DNA of 49,747 nucleotides, taken from positions 1-49,747 of the forward strand of contig CADBUP010000180.1 in assembly GCA_902797885.1 (NCBI GenBank), written 5' to 3'. This document shows positions 1-7,656 of the stretch, in pieces. The notes beneath the pieces were generated by a model, which was not told the origin of the DNA, did no database searches, and was given only the letters and a program-made list of their open reading frames with translations. Source of the stretch: an uncultured Ruminococcus sp. (GTDB lineage: Bacteria; Bacillota; Clostridia; Monoglobales; Monoglobaceae). Every line of letters begins with the position of its first letter. The first letter of the stretch is position 1. Position numbers and translations under genes: made by a program.

Positions 1-42
1 ACACTGCATACCCTCGGTGGGACATCTGCTCGATACAACTCA

Positions 43-1923
43 TTAACTTTGGTCAGCTTTGTTGTGGTTTTGTTCATACCCTTCTGCTCTAACTCCTTTC
101 CCTTTATAAATATGACCTGTTCCATCGACCTTCGGCGAGATATCCATGCCTCCTGTCCGGTTATTTACATCACTATCATCTTCCGTTTCTTCTGACGGAA
201 CAATTTTCTCTACCCTCTCTATTTCAGCAATCAATTCATCCTTACCTGCATAAGACACCTTTCTGACCTCCTGCTTGTCATTCTCATATTCCTTATCAAG
301 GTCAATCCCCCATTTGAAAAACAAATCAAGTTTTGTTTTCATAGGATTGACGCCTGTCTTTGCAATGATGAAATGAAATCTTGGCATAGTCTTCAGTTCA
401 TCAACCGTCATGAGTGACCTTGACATCATTTGCAATGACTTTGAGCCGTCATTCTTTGATTGTGTAACAGATCCTGACAGTATAGTCTGTTCTCCGAGGT
501 TTTTACTCATAACCTCTGCGGTTTCGGAGTTTGGTGCAAATCCGCCAAAGACTGTAAGCTGACAGTTATCTATGATTATACTCGCACCTTCTTTACCATA
601 GTTTTTTTCAAGCTGTGCAAGCGACTGAATTATTGCTATGATACTTATCCTTCTGGAACGTCCTGCAGAAAACATCATCTCGGCTGAATCAATTTTAGGG
701 ATAGTACCAATCTCATCAAGATAGAACATAACTCTGTTTTTAAGTTTACCGCCTGTTTCATCCGCTACCGCAAGCATTTCACGATAGAGTTGCTGAACGA
801 TAAGAGATACGAGAAAGTATTTTGTATTATCTTCCTCCGGCATAATCAGGAACAATGCAGATTTGGTATTACAGAACTTCTCCGCATCAATCGCTGTGTC
901 AAAACACAAAATCTGTTCCATTTCGCTATCAAGAAAAGCATTCAATCTTGACAGTGCTGTTGATAATACAGACTGCATCGCTTGCTCTGATGTGTTAAGA
1001 GCCGCACCTGCAAACCATTTCGCTTTATGGGTATCAGGAAGCCTTTGCATCAGCATTTGGAACTGCGTTTGTTTTCCTTGTTTGCTTGTACTTGTTTTTG
1101 ATGTACTTGCTGATGCCGGTGCTAACAAGTCCTGAATCATTTTAAATACAGAGATTATATGCCTTTCTTCCGGCTTACAATATTCTGCTATCAAGAGTAT
1201 TACTGATGTCAACAGACCTTCAGCAGCATCATAGAAGAATGCGTTTTGTCCATAGTTTGAGGCATCACCCTCACCTGAATATATAATTGTCTTAGCAGTA
1301 ATCTTTGCATACTTTTCTGCCTTTGCTTTGTCTGAGAGCAGTTTGCTTTTTTTATATAAATCGAAATACTTATTCACCATTGACAGCATATTAAAACTAT
1401 CACTGCGGATAGGATTTCTAAGATCTATTACCGCCACATTGTATCCGTAGTCTTTGCATATGTTACCGTAACTTCTTGCGAGATCACCTTTGGTGTCTGT
1501 TGACAGGAAACTCATTCCCGATGCACAGGCATATTCAAGATTTGGGTATAGAAAGCAAGCAGTTTTACCTACACCTGCCGCACCGATCATCAATGTATGT
1601 ACATCGCCTGAGTCTATGACGCCGTATAGTTTTCCATGTATTTTCCTTGTTCCTACGACTGTACCTTGAGGCAAATTTTTATCTCCTTTTTCTTTTCGCC
1701 ATCGTTTCGGCTCATACGGAACAAGATTGTATGTCTTTCTTATTTCTTTCTCTGTTGCAAATCTCGCATTACCATGCTGACCATGACCGACCTTTTTATT
1801 CTTTATACTATTGATTGAATACACATTGGACCATACTGTCAAAAAGCCTATGATTGCAAACATAGCCGTGCCAATGAGTATCAGTGTTATTACAGGATTA
1901 TTCAAACTCTCACTTCCCTTCAC
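43..1923 (-). CDS. virD4: VirD4/TraG-type coupling protein (T4CP)
   Basis: Coupling ATPase that links the relaxase-DNA complex to the type IV secretion channel at the inner membrane. The 626-residue protein has one N-terminal membrane segment (about residues 10-31), a Walker A motif GAAGVGKT at 114-121 and a Walker B VMFYLDE at 397-403, the normal TraG/TraD layout and length. Its GTG start overlaps the TGA of the upstream primase-like gene (GTGA), which suggests translational coupling. A TTG at codon 7 (1905) lies at better spacing behind AAGGGAAG and could be the true start. It ends in KADQS and lacks the Met-rich tail found on many neighbours. It would be the obvious receptor for such a tail if the tail is a secretion signal. 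The family call is firm; the exact start is not. Confidence 0.95.
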   Translation of the reverse strand: MKGSESLNNPVITLILIGTAMFAIIGFLTVWSNVYSINSIKNKKVGHGQHGNARFATEKEIRKTYNLVPYEPKRWRKEKGDKNLPQGTVVGTRKIHGKLYGVIDSGDVHTLMIGAAGVGKTACFLYPNLEYACASGMSFLSTDTKGDLARSYGNICKDYGYNVAVIDLRNPIRSDSFNMLSMVNKYFDLYKKSKLLSDKAKAEKYAKITAKTIIYSGEGDASNYGQNAFFYDAAEGLLTSVILLIAEYCKPEERHIISVFKMIQDLLAPASASTSKTSTSKQGKQTQFQMLMQRLPDTHKAKWFAGAALNTSEQAMQSVLSTALSRLNAFLDSEMEQILCFDTAIDAEKFCNTKSALFLIMPEEDNTKYFLVSLIVQQLYREMLAVADETGGKLKNRVMFYLDEIGTIPKIDSAEMMFSAGRSRRISIIAIIQSLAQLEKNYGKEGASIIIDNCQLTVFGGFAPNSETAEVMSKNLGEQTILSGSVTQSKNDGSKSLQMMSRSLMTVDELKTMPRFHFIIAKTGVNPMKTKLDLFFKWGIDLDKEYENDKQEVRKVSYAGKDELIAEIERVEKIVPSEETEDDSDVNNRTGGMDISPKVDGTGHIYKGKGVRAEGYEQNHNKADQS

Positions 1924-2834
1924 AATTTTATATCAAAATTTTCTGTTTCTTCTTGTTCTGATTTAGAAATCAAATCCTCGTTCCAATCCTTATTCTCCGG
2001 AACAATCCTATCCCATTCTATTCCTTTTTCGGTCAATTCTTCGCCAATTCTCTTTACGGTTTTATCTCCTGCCTCGTCTTTATCCACGCATAGATGTACT
2101 CTTTGAATATTCCCATTATTTTTCATAATATTTGTGAGTGCATCTATCGCAACACCGCCGAGACAGACATAGCTTTGCTCCTGCCAATTCTCCTTGTGCA
2201 TAGTGATATATGACAGCATATCTATCGGGGCTTCAAATACATATACATCAGATCCGTTCCCTTCATGACGAAAACAGAATTGCTTATCGCTCCCATCTAT
2301 ATCCTGAAAGAAACGATTCCCGGGTATTGTACTTCTTAGATGCATTTGCTTCATCTCGCCCTGTTCATCGTATCCGCAAAAGGCTACATTGTGATACTCT
2401 TCCGTTTCCTGTATCTTCTTCTCATCTACGAAGTGCTGAACTATATCCGCATCTATTTTACGAGTCTTAACCAGATACGCATATGTTCTGTGCATATTCT
2501 TTGACAGCTTAGGCATTTTGAACTCCGGCTTTTCATAGCTTTGCTTTTCTACCTGAGTGAACTCTGCTCCCTCTTCGCCATTGAGCAGATATTTAACGCT
2601 TTCAATGAAGTCCATACCATAGAAGTGTTCCATGAATTGTATTGGTCCGCCGCCTACACCCCTGCTGTGTCTGAACCATTTATTTCCGCATATAACCGTG
2701 CTGTCATATCGCATCCAGCGATGTACTATACCCTCTCTTTTAAGTTTCTCACCTTGACCTCGGAGCATATTCACAAGGTCAATATTGCTTGCCCTATCAA
2801 GCTGTTCATCTGTAAACCTTTTCAGAATAATCAC
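1920..2834 (-). CDS. DUF3991/Toprim primase-like protein
   Basis: Primase-like protein of 304 residues carried next to the relaxase in many clostridial elements. The N-terminal half matches DUF3991 (conserved DLVNMLRGQG and a GGGPIQF region). The C-terminal half is a Toprim fold, with the catalytic Glu in VFEAPID and the acidic pair in CVDKDEAG. The likely role is priming complementary-strand synthesis after transfer. The GTG start overlaps the relaxase stop (GTGA), and its own stop overlaps the start of virD4, so the three genes form one translationally coupled chain. The C-terminus is FDIKL, which keeps hydrophobic-x-hydrophobic spacing like the element's Met-rich tails but has no Met. I regard that as only a weak resemblance. 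Confidence 0.85.
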   Translation of the reverse strand: MIILKRFTDEQLDRASNIDLVNMLRGQGEKLKREGIVHRWMRYDSTVICGNKWFRHSRGVGGGPIQFMEHFYGMDFIESVKYLLNGEEGAEFTQVEKQSYEKPEFKMPKLSKNMHRTYAYLVKTRKIDADIVQHFVDEKKIQETEEYHNVAFCGYDEQGEMKQMHLRSTIPGNRFFQDIDGSDKQFCFRHEGNGSDVYVFEAPIDMLSYITMHKENWQEQSYVCLGGVAIDALTNIMKNNGNIQRVHLCVDKDEAGDKTVKRIGEELTEKGIEWDRIVPENKDWNEDLISKSEQEETENFDIKL

Positions 2835-4216
2835 CCCATTTTTATACCAAGTCTTTGTTTCTTTATTGCAAGTTCCTTGCGTTCTTTTGAGTCAACAATA
2901 GTCTTATTGTGACCATCAATTTGCTTTTCTGCATCGTTATCAATGATTGATGCGAGTCGGCAAAAGAGATTAAGAGCCGATGCAGCAACACCGGGATAGA
3001 TTTCCCTTGGCTGACTTGTTTCTTGAGTTTGCTCATGCGTTTCGCCACTTTCCTCTTCAGGTGATTCCTCAGCATCCTCCGCCTCTTCTGTGGCAATAAT
3101 AATGCGGTCATCACAAAGCTTTACAGCTTCTTTAATGACCGCATTTCTGATATTTTTGAAATTATCATTTTCCCATAGCTTCGGAAACTCGACTTCCTTG
3201 TCGTTATATATCTCAACAATTTTCTTCTGCAATGCACACCACTCTGCATATAAATTTTGAATATCAGAGTCCTCTGCCATAGCTTTAACGATATTATCAA
3301 CTTCTCTTTTAAGAGATTTCGGGAGGTAACCGTAAGTTCTTTTCCCTTTTACATCTATGAGTTTACGAGAGAGATTGATGAGCATGTCACATACAGGCGA
3401 GTCCGAATAATCCTTTTCCCGAATTTTATCAGCCAACTCTTTTAGTCTCTTTTTGCTTTCTTCAGAGATTTTATCTCGTTGTTTTGACTTCTCTGAATAG
3501 ATTTCATACATTTCATTTTTGAATACGTCGTTTGCAATAATAGATTTGAATTTTTCTATACCCTGCTCCGACAGATGTCCTCGGTTTGAGTCTTTTGCAT
3601 ATATAACCATGTGAATATGAGGGTGATGACCTTCGTTATGAAACGCCGCATACCATCGAAAATTTTCTTGAGGAATATTGAAAATTTCAGCAATTTTAAC
3701 TTGATTTGCACGAATTAAATCTCGCCATGCAGATGCATTATCGTATCCGAGCCGTGCCGCATCTTCTCTGCGTAGAGATATAATCGGAGTCCATATAACT
3801 GCTTTTTGATTTCCAATTTCATCTTTTACTTTTGAAATATCCACCGCATATTCATTCCCAAACAACCCATGCTTACCTGTCTTTTCAACATTCGGTCTTG
3901 TGGAAATATAGCTAAGATAAGTTTCACGGCTTTCAAATATTTGCGGATTACTTTCTGCTGCTACACTGATAAATGCAGAGGCATTTTTTATAGTTGGATT
4001 CTCAATATAGTCCTGATACTCATATGCATCTTTTGCGTCCGGACAGAGATTTAATATCTCTTCTATATACTCCATTTGGTTTTTAGACGGCTTGCCTACA
4101 TAAACTTTTTGATTGACGCTTTTATCAACGCCCTCACGTTTTGCTATATAATTAATGAGTCCTGCACTTGCAGATCTGCCTTTGATATTAGGCACTTTTA
4201 TAATAATCTTTGACAT
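2831..4216 (-). CDS. MobP3-family relaxase
   Basis: Relaxase that should nick oriT and lead the DNA strand into the recipient. The 461-residue protein carries the three-histidine metal site in HNEGHHPHIHM (residues 193-203), and the N-terminal region (SKIIIKVPNIKG, INYIAKREGV, and a ROW-type ISLRREDAARLGYDN block near 147-161) matches MobP3 proteins of clostridial elements. The middle is helical and charged; a Glu-rich low-complexity stretch lies near 380-400. The ATG overlaps the end of the upstream ribbon-helix-helix-like gene. The last residues are LGIKMG, matching the G-[M/I]-x-M pattern at the end of about 20 other proteins here. Because a relaxase is transferred through the channel, this is the best internal support for reading the tail as a transfer signal. 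Confidence 0.93.
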   Translation of the reverse strand: MSKIIIKVPNIKGRSASAGLINYIAKREGVDKSVNQKVYVGKPSKNQMEYIEEILNLCPDAKDAYEYQDYIENPTIKNASAFISVAAESNPQIFESRETYLSYISTRPNVEKTGKHGLFGNEYAVDISKVKDEIGNQKAVIWTPIISLRREDAARLGYDNASAWRDLIRANQVKIAEIFNIPQENFRWYAAFHNEGHHPHIHMVIYAKDSNRGHLSEQGIEKFKSIIANDVFKNEMYEIYSEKSKQRDKISEESKKRLKELADKIREKDYSDSPVCDMLINLSRKLIDVKGKRTYGYLPKSLKREVDNIVKAMAEDSDIQNLYAEWCALQKKIVEIYNDKEVEFPKLWENDNFKNIRNAVIKEAVKLCDDRIIIATEEAEDAEESPEEESGETHEQTQETSQPREIYPGVAASALNLFCRLASIIDNDAEKQIDGHNKTIVDSKERKELAIKKQRLGIKMG

Positions 4217-4614
4217 TATTCATCCTCATCCTTGTTCTTGTACGGAAATCTAATCGCACCGTTAATTCGTTTCACTTCTTCAACACAGTCGTTGTGAAGG
4301 TCGTCTACTTGGCTTGGAGTCATTTTGAAACCATCTACCATCAGCCAGAATATTTTAGCAATTTCAACTGCTTGCTTGAACATCTGACGAGCCATTCGCC
4401 TTTCAAAGCTATCCATGACACCCTGTACCGTATCAACGATATTCTTGTTGATATACTCTTCATTATTTTTGTTGTGATGGTATCCGTTATAGAACGCAAC
4501 AGCGTTATCAATATAATCACTCCGACTTTTGCTATCTATACTCTTCATTATCATTTCAGCTTCTTTCAAGTTCTCTTTTGATATCCAGAAGCTGATATGT
4601 TCCTTATTTTCCAT
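4216..4614 (-). CDS. ribbon-helix-helix-like relaxosome accessory protein
   Basis: Small 132-residue protein directly upstream of the relaxase and next to the putative oriT. It opens with a beta-strand-like segment (HISFWISKENLKEAEMIM) followed by SKSRSDYIDNAVAFYNGY, which resembles the N-terminus of plasmid ribbon-helix-helix proteins that bind oriT DNA. The rest is helical with an acidic end (KDEDE). The chosen ATG lies 6 nt after GGAGG; an ATG two codons earlier abuts the SD and is unlikely. It has no Met-rich tail. A relaxosome or autoregulatory role is inferred from fold resemblance and position. Confidence 0.7.
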   Translation of the reverse strand: MENKEHISFWISKENLKEAEMIMKSIDSKSRSDYIDNAVAFYNGYHHNKNNEEYINKNIVDTVQGVMDSFERRMARQMFKQAVEIAKIFWLMVDGFKMTPSQVDDLHNDCVEEVKRINGAIRFPYKNKDEDE

Positions 4615-4620
4615 AAACAT

Positions 4621-4957
4621 CCTCCTTTTTCTCTGGCACCGTAAATATGTGCGAAATTTAGCCTGTAATCAGTAGCATTTTCCCGAATAGTTCACCATAA
4701 ACCGCACCAAAATTTTAAAACCGCACCTTCCCGAACGGCACTGCCGGTCGGTGTTTATCGCTTGGTGCGAGCGGAAACGCACCAAGCCTTTTCCTGCTTA
4801 CATTTATTCCGCTGTTTTCTGCACCCATCAGTTCGGTCGATTTGGTTTGGCAGTTTTGCTTTGGCGTTTTAATGTTGTTTTTACATGAAAAATCTTGCTG
4901 TTACGCGAATATTTTTCTCCTTAACTTTTTTGAGTGCGTGTTATATCTACTCCTCTT
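4621..4957. other. putative oriT: gene-free, repeat-rich region upstream of the relaxosome genes
   Basis: This 337-bp stretch is the largest gene-free gap in the window and lies just upstream of the ribbon-helix-helix and relaxase genes. It holds a perfect 9-bp inverted repeat, CTTGGTGCG (4761-4769) and CGCACCAAG (4778-4786), around an 8-nt loop. Direct repeats of AAACCGCACC lie at 4699-4708 and 4718-4727, sharing the CGCACC core with the hairpin arm, and TTCCCGAA occurs twice (4680-4687, 4728-4735). Inverted and direct repeats next to a relaxase are the usual make-up of oriT. The nic site cannot be placed from sequence alone. The region may also hold the promoter for the mobilisation genes; I could not identify one with confidence. 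Confidence 0.55.
4761..4786. repeat. 9-bp inverted repeat in putative oriT
   Basis: CTTGGTGCG and CGCACCAAG form a perfect stem around the loop AGCGGAAA. The right arm repeats the CGCACCAA found upstream at 4703-4710. It is a candidate relaxase recognition hairpin. No U-tract follows on either strand, so it is not a terminator. Confidence 0.65.
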
Positions 4958-5257
4958 TTACTTTTTCCGAATACCTTGTTTTACGGCAGTTGAAGTTGCC
5001 TTTTCCAAATTCTTTAGCATACTCTCCTTTGCTTTGCCGGAATAATGCCTTTTGAAACCTATGCTGATTTCTTTTTTAGGAACTATGAATGTATAACCGC
5101 CGAATTGATTGCTTGATTTTAACTTTGCAACTTCCGGATGTGCTTTCATCTTTTTTATCATTCTCGGATCGTGAGTATATATTTCAACATCTTTTTCACC
5201 CTGGTTATATAGAATAATTGTTTCCTGTTCTCTCAATGTTAATTTATATTTACTCAT
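4958..5257 (-). CDS. conserved element protein of unknown function, 99 aa
   Basis: A 99-residue basic protein starting YKLTLREQETIILYNQGEKD. It recalls small proteins common in clostridial elements that begin with this REQETII signature and carry a VPKK segment near the middle (here FIVPKKEISIGF), but no function is known to me. There is no signal peptide, membrane segment or Met-rich tail. The ATG overlaps the stop of the DUF6103-like gene, so the two are probably co-translated. It is the last gene before the oriT candidate. Confidence 0.65.
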   Translation of the reverse strand: MSKYKLTLREQETIILYNQGEKDVEIYTHDPRMIKKMKAHPEVAKLKSSNQFGGYTFIVPKKEISIGFKRHYSGKAKESMLKNLEKATSTAVKQGIRKK

Positions 5258-5466
5258 TTGTTCCCGCCTTTCTGATTAGAAGATTCGTCCTCTTTCATCT
5301 TTGCTTCGATGTATTGTCTTGTTGCCGCAGGAACTGATTTTACATAGATTTTCTCTAAGCATTCTTCTAATTCCTTATCAAGATTTTCGTACACATCTTC
5401 TTTTAATATTCTGATCGCTTGCAGTTTTTCTGCGCTGAAACTTACAGTTATCTTTTCAACTTTCAT
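5254..5466 (-). CDS. DUF6103-like small protein, 70 aa
   Basis: The 70-residue product (KVEKITVSFSAEKLQAIRIL, then EECLEKIYVKSVPAATRQYI) resembles the DUF6103 family of clostridial elements: a strand followed by helices with a conserved VPAATRQYI-type segment, possibly a small DNA-binding fold. The start was set at the ATG 9 nt behind AGAGGTG; a GTG four codons earlier is inside the SD. It overlaps the following gene by 4 nt. Its role is unknown. Confidence 0.65.
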   Translation of the reverse strand: MKVEKITVSFSAEKLQAIRILKEDVYENLDKELEECLEKIYVKSVPAATRQYIEAKMKEDESSNQKGGNK

Positions 5467-5481
5467 TTCATCAATCACCTC

Positions 5482-6480
5482 TTATCCCATACTCATACCG
5501 CCCATCTCATCTGAGGTCTGTTCGATATCCTGATTGCATTTTCGGAGCAGTTCATCATAAGAATTTACATACTGCTCGATTGTCATCATCTCTCCGGTGT
5601 AGTTATAATTATCTTCTGTCATAGTGATTCCATCTGCTGTCGTGTAGGTGTGTCCGTCAAAATCCTGCGTCATATCAAACGGTTCTTTACAAATTACAGT
5701 TGCCCAATGATTCACCATCACATGATCCTTCAACTCTACCATATTACCTTGGCAGTCATCATCATGACGGATGTCATATCTAAACATTCCATCAGGAATA
5801 TCTGCATGTTTTAACCTCTCATTCGTGAATAAGACAGGCTTATTAAATATTTCTACAACCTCAAACGACTCACTTGCTGTTCGTGTGGTTGTCTCTGTGG
5901 TCTGTTCAGTATTCTCTTGCGAGAGTTCGTGTGAAGAATAACTCTCTGTTTGAACAACATCGACCATATAGCCTGTATCTTCAAGACTTTCATACCATTT
6001 CAGAACAATTACCTCAATTCCGATTTCTTCATATGGCTGTTCATCAATAATCAGATTGAATTCTCCATCGAAGTTGATCTCATTGGTATCTACGTCTCTC
6101 GGAATATCTAAATCAATTTTCCCTTCGCTATATGCTTGCAAGATATTTTCAACTGTCTGCAGTTCTGATACTGACAGTTTTTGAAACAAGTAATTTTTAT
6201 CTTCACACTCACTTATACACTTGAACCTTCCGAGGCTGTCTTTAAATGCTTTTCTTATCTCTGCCCTATATATAAATTCAGGCTTTGCATCAAACTCTTC
6301 CTGAGTCATACCAAGAAGTTCAAGTGCCTTATCTTTGATGCAACGAGCCACTTCCATCGCTTCTTCGGACTTAATATAGTGCAAAGATAAATCACCGAAG
6401 TATGCAGTGGTAGCTTCGTGTTGCGGCACATTCAGCACTTCTTCATACGTCGCCACCAAATCAATATATTTTGTATCCAT
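5482..6480 (-). CDS. LPD28-like polyvalent accessory protein with Met-rich tail
   Basis: A 332-residue acidic protein. The first half (about 1-190) is helical and not recognised. A Thr/Glu/Ser-rich linker near 190-210 leads into a C-terminal domain with KPVLFTNERLKHADIPDGMF, YDIRHDDD, and DHVMVNHWATVICKEPFDM, the pattern of the large-polyvalent-protein domain LPD28. Such domains occur in phage and conjugative-element proteins thought to act in the newly invaded host. It ends DEMGGMSMG, one of the clearest copies of the shared tail. A clear SD (AAGGAG) precedes the ATG. Function is inferred only by domain association. Confidence 0.75.
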   Translation of the reverse strand: MDTKYIDLVATYEEVLNVPQHEATTAYFGDLSLHYIKSEEAMEVARCIKDKALELLGMTQEEFDAKPEFIYRAEIRKAFKDSLGRFKCISECEDKNYLFQKLSVSELQTVENILQAYSEGKIDLDIPRDVDTNEINFDGEFNLIIDEQPYEEIGIEVIVLKWYESLEDTGYMVDVVQTESYSSHELSQENTEQTTETTTRTASESFEVVEIFNKPVLFTNERLKHADIPDGMFRYDIRHDDDCQGNMVELKDHVMVNHWATVICKEPFDMTQDFDGHTYTTADGITMTEDNYNYTGEMMTIEQYVNSYDELLRKCNQDIEQTSDEMGGMSMG

Positions 6481-6494
6481 ACTTGTAGTCTCCT

Positions 6495-7589
6495 TTACAT
6501 AATAGTAAGTGCTTTTTCAAAAGCACCTATGCCACTGAAAAAACTTCCAAGCCTGATATTCTCAAACAGATACGGCATAGCTTCATACAGTTCTTTGTAT
6601 ATAGCAACAAGGACATTCACCACGACAGAATTTCCTGTTTGTTTATAAACTTGAGCATCACTTACAAACGAACCATGCATAGCAATATAGTCCTCATCTT
6701 CAAATCCCATGAGTCTGATATTTTCAATCGGATATAGCCTCCGTATGTGATTATTATACAAAACTGCTGTATGCGGATTCCCTGCCCGTAGAGTCGGCGC
6801 AAGTTTAATTCCGACCTTGCAATCCTGAAATCCGCTTTTACATTTACACTGATACATTGCCTTGTCAGAGTGTATAATCTCTTCGAGATTTTCCTCATAT
6901 ACTTTTCTCACCGATGGCTTGATTCTTTCATCAATGAATACACCTTTTATATGGCTTTCATAGAATGTGTCTGCTACATTTCCCAAAAGGAAATCCCCAA
7001 GCTGTGCTTCATACGAAAACTGCTCGGGGAATTTAAATTTTCCGTTGTCTAATTCTTTTTTTATGATTACCATATACAATCGTTCTCTGTTTTGAGGTAT
7101 TCCGAAGTCCTTAGCATTCAAGGCTTCCCAATAAACATTGTATCCAATCTCTTTCAGTTCTTCAACGAACAGGTCAAACATTTCCCGAAAACTCAAACTC
7201 AATATGTTCTTTACATTTTCGTAGATTGCAACATCCGGTTTTTTGTATTCGAGAATACGGAGCCATTCCACAAGAAGCGATGAGCGAGTTTTGGATATAT
7301 CATCACCGCCACAATGTGGACAGAACCGCCTCTTTTCGGCTTTTACTGTCAGTGGGTTATATTCTTTGCCGCACGAATTACAATGCCACACAGCGCCCTT
7401 TCTTGCCCCTGAAACGGAGAAGTCTTGACATGGAGTTCCTCCCACCATGAAGTTGAACGGTTTTAGCTTTGTTTCGTCAACCAATTCAATATCTCCGAGA
7501 TTTTTTTCAGGCTCAGCCTCATGGATTGCACAGTAGCTTTTTACGGCTTCTGCATCTATTTCGCAAAAGTTGGTGAGTTCATATTTCAT
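6495..7589 (-). CDS. circularly permuted C5-cytosine DNA methyltransferase
   Basis: DNA cytosine methylase of 364 residues with motifs in permuted order. The protein begins with motif II (FCEID, 8-12), then the catalytic PCQ (53-55, Cys54), ENV (124-126), QNRER (166-170) and QTGNSVVVN near the end. The SAM-binding motif I, LGSFFSGIGAFEKAL, sits at residues 347-361 of the C-terminus. In ordinary enzymes motif I directly precedes motif II. The ATG has an ideal GGAGG five nt upstream and the stop follows motif I, so this is a real permutation and not a misassembled boundary. Two CxxC pairs (70/73, 90/93) between PCQ and ENV suggest an inserted zinc knuckle. No restriction enzyme is adjacent. The probable role is self-protection of the element from host restriction. 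Confidence 0.9.
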   Translation of the reverse strand: MKYELTNFCEIDAEAVKSYCAIHEAEPEKNLGDIELVDETKLKPFNFMVGGTPCQDFSVSGARKGAVWHCNSCGKEYNPLTVKAEKRRFCPHCGGDDISKTRSSLLVEWLRILEYKKPDVAIYENVKNILSLSFREMFDLFVEELKEIGYNVYWEALNAKDFGIPQNRERLYMVIIKKELDNGKFKFPEQFSYEAQLGDFLLGNVADTFYESHIKGVFIDERIKPSVRKVYEENLEEIIHSDKAMYQCKCKSGFQDCKVGIKLAPTLRAGNPHTAVLYNNHIRRLYPIENIRLMGFEDEDYIAMHGSFVSDAQVYKQTGNSVVVNVLVAIYKELYEAMPYLFENIRLGSFFSGIGAFEKALTIM

Positions 7590-7607
7590 ATTGACCTCCT
7601 CTCTACG

Positions 7608-7636
7608 AAAAAAAGAGGTGAGACATTAACTGCCTC
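7608..7636 (-). terminator. weak intrinsic terminator-like hairpin
   Basis: Read on the minus strand: GAGG...CCTC with an inner AG/CT pair, followed by seven T. It lies between the stop of the 394-residue accessory gene and the start of the permuted methylase. The stem is short and bulged, so partial termination is more likely than a full stop. Confidence 0.45.
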
Positions 7637-7656
7637 GCCATATCGTATATTTACTT

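Noticed and set aside
1-25. Start of a further leftward gene (ATG at 23-25)
   Set aside because: Only eight codons are visible, with no clear SD, so it cannot be supported.
863-1135. Plus-strand open frames opposite virD4 and most other genes
   Set aside because: They lie opposite well-supported minus-strand genes, lack SD sites and recognisable domains, and arise from codon bias of the real genes.
4700-4790. CRISPR array in the repeat-rich gap
   Set aside because: The repeats are 8-10 bp, few and unevenly spaced, and no cas genes are present; oriT is the better reading.
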